Source: Pseudomonadota bacterium
Lineage (GTDB): Bacteria; Myxococcota_A; UBA796; UBA9615
DNA length: 64,000 bases
Direction of reading: 5' to 3'
Assembly (NCBI GenBank): GCA_024229515.1
Contig: JAAESI010000038.1
Coordinates: 80,716 to 144,715 of the forward strand
Positions 58,880 to 64,000 of this stretch are shown in pieces. The translations under genes were made by a program, and so were the position numbers. The stretch's first letter is position 1; each line of letters opens with the position of its first letter. The notes under the pieces are model-generated. The model was given only the letters and a program-made list of their open reading frames with translations. It made no database searches and had not been told where the DNA came from.

Positions 58880-61687
58880 ATGCGCCTCCTGACCGTTCTC
58901 TTCGCGCTCCTGATCGCGGCCCCCGCCGCGGCCGAGACCGTCACCGTGCCCTTCACCAACGGAGCAGGCGTCTACACCTCGGCCTCCTTCTCGGGCGAGG
59001 TCGAGATCACCGTCAGCGGCACCGGCTGGTCGCTGGGCAACTGCCTCAACGACGCCTTCTACGTCTTCAGCTGCGGCTCGCCGTACTACGACAGCAGCTG
59101 GTACCACCTGCGCATCAACGGCGGGCACCCCGCGGACCAGATATCGGTCCCCGCGTACGACTCGTCGCACGTCTACACGTTCACCTTCGACCTCGGCCCC
59201 AGCTCCGCCCCGGTCCGGTTCTGGGTCAGCGACGGCAACTTCAACGACAACGGCGGCAGCTACACCGTCGAGATCGTGCCCGCCAACGAGCCGCCCGTCG
59301 CCGACGCCGGCGGCCCCTACTCCGTCGACGAGGGCGGCACCGTCACGGTGGATGCCAGCGGGTCGACCGACGACGGTTCGATCGTCGACTACGCCTGGGA
59401 CTGCGAAGACGACGGTGTGATCGACGCCAGCGGCGCCTCCCCCACCGCCGCCTGCACCTACCCGCAGGACGGAGCGTTCACCGCCTCGGTGATCGTCACC
59501 GACGACGAGGGCTCGACCGCCTCGGCGTCCGCCGTCGTCACGGTCAGCAACCTCGCCCCCACCATCACGTCCGTGCAGACCCCCAGCGACGTCAGCGAAG
59601 GGCAGTCCGTCGCGTTCGCCGCCGGCGCCACCGACCCCGGACCGCTGGACTCGGTCACCCTGACCTGGGATTGGGGCGACGGCACCCCCACCGACGTCGG
59701 CGAGACCCCCTCGCACGCCTTCCCCGACAACGGCGTCTTCACCGTCACCATCACGGCCGACGACGGCGACGGCGGCACCGACTCGACCACCACCTCGGTC
59801 GGTGTGGGCAACGTCCCTCCGACCATCACCACCACCCCGGGCGCCACCGCCGTGGAGGGCACCCCGTACGTCTACGCGGCCGCCGCCACCGACCCCGCGG
59901 GGGTCAATGATCCCTTCACCTGGACCCTGTCCCTCGGCCCCGCCGGCATGTCCGCCGATCCGGCCTCCGGCGAAGTGACGTGGACCCCCACGCTGGCCCA
60001 GGCGCTCGCCGGATCCACCTCCGCGGCGTTGGCGGTCGACGACGGCGACGGCGGCTCCGCCAGCCAGAACTGGCCCATCACGATCAGCTGGATCGACGAC
60101 GACGCCGACGGCATGGCCGACACCTGGGAGACCGACAACGGCCTCGACCCCACCGACCCCGGCGACGCCCCGTTGGACAACGACGGCGACGGCCTCACCA
60201 ACCTCGAGGAGTTCGAGGCGGGCACCGATCCCAACGCCTGGGGCGGCCCCTCGACCCCGGTTCCGCTGGCCCCCATCGCCGGCGAGGAGACGACCACCGC
60301 TCCGTCCCTGCTCGTGCTGAACGCCACGGACCCCGACGGCGACTCCCTGGACCTCACCTACGAGCTCTACGAAGACGCCGCCCTCACGACGCTCGTGACG
60401 ACCAGCCCCCTCGTCCCCCAGGACCCCTCGGGCGAGACCGCCTGGCCCGTGGACCAGTTGCTGACCGAGAACGCCGCCTACCACTGGCGCGCCGCCGCGT
60501 CCGACCCGTTCGCCGACGGCCCGTTCAGCTCCGTCGAGACCTTCGTCGTCAACGAGGTCAACGAGCCCCCGTCGGCCCCCGTGATCGTCACCCCGGGCGA
60601 AGGCGAACTGGTCGCGTCGCTGACCCCGGCGATGCAGTGGGGCGTCTCCTCGGACCCGGACGGCGATGATGTCGCGTACGACGTCGAGGTCTTCGCCGAC
60701 GTCGATCTGACCGTCGCCGTCGTGGTCGAGACAGGCATCGTCGACATCGACGGCGGCTTCGTCGACTGGAGCCCCCTGACCGACCTGACCGAGGACGCCT
60801 GGCACTGGGTCCGCGCCCGCGCCGTCGACGAGCACGGCCTCGCCGGTGACTGGTCCGCCGTCGTCTCCTTCCTCGTCACCGCCGACGACGGTGCCCCCTC
60901 CGGCCTCGTCATCCTCGCTCCCGAGGACGGCTCGGAGGTCGACACGCTGTCGCCCACGATCCTCGCCGGCGGGGCGGTCGATCCCGAGGGCCAGCCCCTG
61001 GTCTACGAGCTCGAAGTCGTCACCGACGACGCCACCGAAGGCGTCTCCGTGCCCGAGTTCGAGGGGACCGCCGCCTGGGACCTCGCCGTCGACGGCATCG
61101 CCCTGCCGGAGAACCGCTGGGCGACTGCGAACGCCCGCGCCGGCGACCCCGACGGTCTGTGGTCCGCGTACGCGACCTCGACCTTCTTCGTGAACTCGGT
61201 CAACGACCCCCCGAGCGTGCCCGCGCTGCTGGCCCCCAGCGACGGCGCGGAGCTCAGCGAGCAGCCCATTCAGCTGTCCGTCGCGTGGTCGACCGACCCC
61301 GACGAGGACGCCCTCCGCTACGACCTCCTGCTCGCCCAGGACGGGGTCGGCTTCCACACCATCGAAGGCGTGGACGGCGGCAACGCCCTGCTGGACGGCG
61401 CCGGTGAGGTGACGCTGCCCGCGGGCATCTCCCTGGAGGCGGGCAGCTACGAGTTCAGCGCCCGCGCCGTCGACGAGCACGGCCTCGCCTCGGACTGGGC
61501 GGTCGCGGTGGTCTTCACCATCCCCGAGGGCTCGGTCGTGACGGACCCCCCCGCGGGCGACGACGACGACGCCGAGGAGCCCCCCGACTGCGGCTGCAGC
61601 ACCGCCGCGTCCCCCGAATCGGCGGCCCCCCTGCTGCTGCTCCTGACCACCGCCGGTGGACGTTGGCGTCGACGCCGGCAACACTGA
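58880..61687 (+). CDS. large PKD/Ig-repeat surface protein with MYXO-CTERM tail
   Basis: The 935-aa product has a signal peptide (LLTVLFALLIAAPAAA), an N-terminal beta domain, at least two PKD domains (PVADAGGPYSVDEGGTVTVD, VTLTWDWGDGTPTDVGETPS), a cadherin/Ig-like putative-Ig segment, and a Ca-binding stretch (DDDADGMADTWETDNGLDPT). Four or five fibronectin/Ig-like repeats of about 100 residues follow, each ending in an AVDEHGL-, SDPFADG- or GDPDGL-type motif. The end is GDDDDAEEPPDCGCSTA, a hydrophobic helix and RRRR, a MYXO-CTERM signal with a short poly-Asp spacer. It is probably a long surface adhesin or sheath protein. Confidence 0.85.
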   Translation: MRLLTVLFALLIAAPAAAETVTVPFTNGAGVYTSASFSGEVEITVSGTGWSLGNCLNDAFYVFSCGSPYYDSSWYHLRINGGHPADQISVPAYDSSHVYTFTFDLGPSSAPVRFWVSDGNFNDNGGSYTVEIVPANEPPVADAGGPYSVDEGGTVTVDASGSTDDGSIVDYAWDCEDDGVIDASGASPTAACTYPQDGAFTASVIVTDDEGSTASASAVVTVSNLAPTITSVQTPSDVSEGQSVAFAAGATDPGPLDSVTLTWDWGDGTPTDVGETPSHAFPDNGVFTVTITADDGDGGTDSTTTSVGVGNVPPTITTTPGATAVEGTPYVYAAAATDPAGVNDPFTWTLSLGPAGMSADPASGEVTWTPTLAQALAGSTSAALAVDDGDGGSASQNWPITISWIDDDADGMADTWETDNGLDPTDPGDAPLDNDGDGLTNLEEFEAGTDPNAWGGPSTPVPLAPIAGEETTTAPSLLVLNATDPDGDSLDLTYELYEDAALTTLVTTSPLVPQDPSGETAWPVDQLLTENAAYHWRAAASDPFADGPFSSVETFVVNEVNEPPSAPVIVTPGEGELVASLTPAMQWGVSSDPDGDDVAYDVEVFADVDLTVAVVVETGIVDIDGGFVDWSPLTDLTEDAWHWVRARAVDEHGLAGDWSAVVSFLVTADDGAPSGLVILAPEDGSEVDTLSPTILAGGAVDPEGQPLVYELEVVTDDATEGVSVPEFEGTAAWDLAVDGIALPENRWATANARAGDPDGLWSAYATSTFFVNSVNDPPSVPALLAPSDGAELSEQPIQLSVAWSTDPDEDALRYDLLLAQDGVGFHTIEGVDGGNALLDGAGEVTLPAGISLEAGSYEFSARAVDEHGLASDWAVAVVFTIPEGSVVTDPPAGDDDDAEEPPDCGCSTAASPESAAPLLLLLTTAGGRWRRRRQH

Positions 61688-61694
61688 CGGCCGT

Positions 61695-62561
61695 ATGCGC
61701 AACTGCGGCGTCCTGCAGATCGAGCCCACCGACTTCTGCAACCTGACCTGTCCCATGTGTCACCCCCAGCAGGGGTTCCGGTCGAACCTGCATGGGGATC
61801 TGGCCAAGGGCTACATGGACACGACGCTGTTCCGGAAGATCATCGACGGCATCGAGCGCAGCGACGTCTGCTTCGACCACATCATCTTCCAGTGGTTGGG
61901 CGACCCGTCCCTGCATCCCGAGCTGTTCGAGATGCTGGACTACGCCATCGACCGCATCCACGACCGGGTCGGCTACTTCCGCATCGACACCAACGCGATC
62001 CTGCTGACCGCCGACCGGGTGGATCAGCTCGTCGAGGCCTACCTCAAGCACCCCGAGACGCCGGTCCTGATCGTCTTGAGCCTCGACTCGATCACCCGCG
62101 AGACGTACCGCAAGGTCAAAGGGCGCGACTACTTCGACGTGGTCATGGACAACGTGCACGGCTTCCTTGAGCGCCGCGGTGAGATCGACCTGGAGCACGT
62201 GACGCTGAACGCCGAGTTCCAGTTCGTCCTGCAGCCCCACAACGCCCACGAGGCGCGTCAGTTCGTCGACTACTGGGACGACTACTGCTCCCAGGGCCGC
62301 AACGGCATTGGCTACAACGACATCATGGTCAAGCGGCTGTCCGTCGGCACCGGCGGGGCCAAGCAGCGTGAGGCCGACGCCCTGTACGCCCGGTCCATCG
62401 AGGAGCAGCAGCTCATCCCCTTCGACAAGGAGCACATCCACCTGAAGCTGTGGATGGAGCGCGCCTGGCAGGAGCACGACGACCCCGAGTCGGAAGCGTC
62501 GGATCTGGATCTGGGGGAGACCGGGATGGCCAAGCCCAGCCTCGTCGAGGCCGGCGCATGA
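61695..62561 (+). CDS. radical SAM protein (core without SPASM domain)
   Basis: The 288-aa product has the 4Fe-4S/SAM motif CNLTCPMC (Cys15, Cys19, Cys22), then a TIM-barrel-like core (FDHIIFQWLGDPSLHPELFE, VLIVLSLDSITRETYRKVKG). The C-terminal 40 residues are acidic and look like a linker rather than an auxiliary cluster domain. Its TGA overlaps the ATG of the SPASM gene by 4 nt. Radical SAM/SPASM enzymes usually modify peptides or carry both parts in one chain, so the pair probably acts as one enzyme. No precursor peptide is obvious in the window. Confidence 0.82.
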   Translation: MRNCGVLQIEPTDFCNLTCPMCHPQQGFRSNLHGDLAKGYMDTTLFRKIIDGIERSDVCFDHIIFQWLGDPSLHPELFEMLDYAIDRIHDRVGYFRIDTNAILLTADRVDQLVEAYLKHPETPVLIVLSLDSITRETYRKVKGRDYFDVVMDNVHGFLERRGEIDLEHVTLNAEFQFVLQPHNAHEARQFVDYWDDYCSQGRNGIGYNDIMVKRLSVGTGGAKQREADALYARSIEEQQLIPFDKEHIHLKLWMERAWQEHDDPESEASDLDLGETGMAKPSLVEAGA

Positions 62562-62983
62562 GCCGCGGCAAGCCCAAGGGCGCCAAGGGCTCCAAGCTGT
62601 TGCGCGTGCTCAAGGCCGAGGATGGACGCGCCCCCGATCCGTCGTCCCTGCGGGGCGACCGCATGCCCTGCCCGGGGCTGTGGAAGACGCCCGTGATTCG
62701 CTGGGACGGCGAACTGATGGCCTGCTGCGCCGACATCGACGGCGAGATCAGCGTCGGCTCCCTGCGCGACGCCACGTTCGACGAACTCTGGTTCGGCGAC
62801 GTGATGACGAACTACCGGATGCTCCACATCGAAGGCCGCTTCGAGGAGATCCCCAAGTGCTGGTCCTGCGGCGGCATCAACTTCTACAAGATGTCCGCCG
62901 AGGAGGTCCGGGCCTACCTGGACGAGAACGGCCGCCTCGATCTGTGGCCCGCCTACACCGACCGGATGGGCGTCAGCGCCTGA
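62558..62983 (+). CDS. stand-alone SPASM-domain protein
   Basis: The 141-aa product begins with a basic stretch (MSRGKPKGAKGSKLLRVLK), then a SPASM-like domain: MPCPGLWKTPVIRWDGELMA, CCADIDGEISVGSLRDATFD, ELWFGDVMTNYRMLHIEGRF, IPKCWSCGGINFYKM. The Cys at PCP, ACC and KCWSC would ligate auxiliary Fe-S clusters. It is translationally coupled to the radical SAM core upstream; the reading frames meet at ATGA and no frameshift repair would fuse them neatly. It therefore looks like a true two-subunit enzyme or a fission of an ancestral gene. Confidence 0.8.
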   Translation: MSRGKPKGAKGSKLLRVLKAEDGRAPDPSSLRGDRMPCPGLWKTPVIRWDGELMACCADIDGEISVGSLRDATFDELWFGDVMTNYRMLHIEGRFEEIPKCWSCGGINFYKMSAEEVRAYLDENGRLDLWPAYTDRMGVSA

Positions 62984-64000
62984 TTCGCGGCCGCGGGGGA
63001 CGAGGCTCCGCCATCGAGCCGTCTTCCTTGAGGATGCCTGCCCGCACCAACGTGTCGTTGGCCTGATCGCGCTGCTTCTGCGCCTCGGCGAGCTCGCCCG
63101 CCTTCTTCTCGAGGTCCGCGCGGAGCGCCGCGACCTCGAACTCCAGCTCTTCGATCCGCCCCTCGGCGATCGCCTGCTGCGCCTGCTGCGCGGCCTGCAC
63201 CGACACGAGCTCCTGCTCGACCTCCTCGAGGTATACGCGGGCGACCTCGTGGGTGGTCTGGGCCTGTTCGAGCTCGGCGGTCTTCTTGCCCAGATCCTCG
63301 CGCAGGATCTCCAGATCGTACTGGGCGGCCTCGAGGTCCGCCACCGACACCCGGTGCTCTTCGTGGATCGCCTCGAGCTCCAGCTGCTTCGTCTCCAGGT
63401 CAGCCCGGAGTGAGGCCAGCTCGAACGCCGCCTCTTCCAGTCGGCCTGCGGCCGTGACCTCGACCTGCTGCATCGCATCGCGGACCGACACCAGCTCCGC
63501 GTCCACTTCTTCGGCGTGCGCGCGGGAGGCCGTGGCGGCGCTGCGCAACTCCTCCAGCTCGGCGGTCTTCTTGGTGAGGTCCTCGGTCAGGGTCTCCAGC
63601 TCGAACGACGCTTCCGAGAGCTTGCCCCCGGCCGCGGCGGTGGCATCCGCGAGCGCGTCTTGCGCATCCACCAGCTCGACGCTGAGGGCCTCGATCCGCT
63701 CCTGGTCCGCCTTGACGGCAGCCTGCAGCGCCGCCAGCTCCTCGGACTTGGCTGCCGCGTCCGCTTCGCTCTCGGCGAGGGCGAACGTCACGGCCTCGAG
63801 CTTCGCCACCTCCACCTCCCGGAGCGCGTGGACTTCGGCCAGCGCCTCGGTCTTGGCGGCCAGATCGGCCTGAACGGCGGTCAGCTCGAAGTTCGCCTCG
63901 GCGAGCTTGCCCGCGGCCTTGGTCTCGGCCAGGGCGATGGCGTCGTGCATGTCGACGAGCTCGACATCGAGCAGCTCGATCCGCTCCTGCCCCGCCTTCA
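62973..64000 (-). CDS. long coiled-coil protein, C-terminal portion (gene continues beyond the window)
   Basis: The frame is open to the last base, so the N-terminus lies outside. At least 340 residues form a continuous alpha-helical coiled coil rich in Ala, Glu, Leu, without Pro or Gly breaks. A unit of about 27 residues recurs six times, for example KLSEASFELETLTEDLTKKT, RLEEAAFELASLRADLETKQ and RIEELEFEVAALRADLEKKA, joined by variable coils. The last 20 residues are basic and Pro-rich (EPRPPRPRIRR). It probably serves as a scaffold or filament-forming protein. The 3' end overlaps the SPASM gene by 11 nt. Confidence 0.8.
   Translation of the reverse strand, partial: KAGQERIELLDVELVDMHDAIALAETKAAGKLAEANFELTAVQADLAAKTEALAEVHALREVEVAKLEAVTFALAESEADAAAKSEELAALQAAVKADQERIEALSVELVDAQDALADATAAAGGKLSEASFELETLTEDLTKKTAELEELRSAATASRAHAEEVDAELVSVRDAMQQVEVTAAGRLEEAAFELASLRADLETKQLELEAIHEEHRVSVADLEAAQYDLEILREDLGKKTAELEQAQTTHEVARVYLEEVEQELVSVQAAQQAQQAIAEGRIEELEFEVAALRADLEKKAGELAEAQKQRDQANDTLVRAGILKEDGSMAEPRPPRPRIRR

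Noticed and set aside
58820..61756. N-terminal extension of about 980 residues on the minus strand ahead of the ECF sigma factor
   Set aside because: It is antisense to the PKD protein and Gly/Arg/Val-rich without motifs. The sigma factor starts properly at 58819.

Overview
The window reads as a very GC-rich chromosomal segment of a member of the Myxococcota (former Deltaproteobacteria), probably an uncultured lineage. The main evidence is the exported proteins. Three end in a MYXO-CTERM-type tail (Cys-rich start, hydrophobic stretch, final Arg cluster), several carry MopE-like Asp/Cys repeats or DUF4215-like Cys repeats, and many lipoproteins start their mature chain with runs of Asp (DDDDS/A/T). 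Gene density is high, with many 1-4 nt overlaps. I found no rRNA, tRNA, CRISPR array or prophage.

Layout. 0-10 kb: surface proteins (FG-GAP/MopE protein with a frameshift, PI-PLC-like lipoprotein, MopE-fibrinogen lipoprotein) interrupted by a decayed IS1182-type element with CTAG at both ends. 10-14 kb: two-gene operon of an AGPS-like FAD oxidase with a duplicated C-terminal half and a CCG-type Fe-S protein. 14-20.5 kb: small envelope proteins, a thrombospondin-type-3/MYXO-CTERM protein and a quinone reductase. 20.6-26.5 kb: sucA-sucB-lpdA (2-oxoglutarate dehydrogenase) preceded by yhbY. 26.5-35.2 kb: histidine phosphatase, haem-binding-type sensor kinase, acyl-CoA thioesterase, hpt-ridA, and a divergent LemA/TPM-domain module. 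35.2-36.2 kb: a PerR-like regulator and its peroxiredoxin, each preceded by the same palindromic operator. 36.3-44.5 kb: oligopeptidase F, enoyl-CoA hydratase, MMPL/RND permease, a lipoprotein that is almost only Asp repeats, NUDIX hydrolase and acyl-CoA dehydrogenase. 44.6-50 kb: frameshifted PAS/LuxR regulator, ECF sigma/anti-sigma pair, TPR-parvulin protein and PEGA protein. 50-55.3 kb: an array of 52-bp palindromic repeats beside a Y1/RAYT-like transposase gene, a Lon-like protease with a degenerate ATPase half, and a PEGA-type Ser/Thr kinase. 55.3-64 kb: small Cys-rich lipoproteins, a second ECF sigma factor with a propeller-bearing anti-sigma candidate, a PKD/MYXO-CTERM protein, a radical SAM/SPASM system split over two genes, and a coiled-coil protein running off the end.

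Signals worth following: (i) the 52-bp repeat array next to the RAYT-like gene, with two related copies 30 kb away in opposite orientation; (ii) poly-Asp linkers used at whichever end of a protein is anchored, plus a lipoprotein that is nothing but such a linker; (iii) TAnnnT boxes 6-7 nt before start codons, suggesting widespread leaderless transcription; (iv) a TPM-domain gene whose signal peptide can only be reached from a non-ATG/GTG/TTG start; (v) the PerR/peroxiredoxin regulon. Four single-base frameshifts, three of them in G runs, may be assembly errors and should be checked before these genes are called broken.
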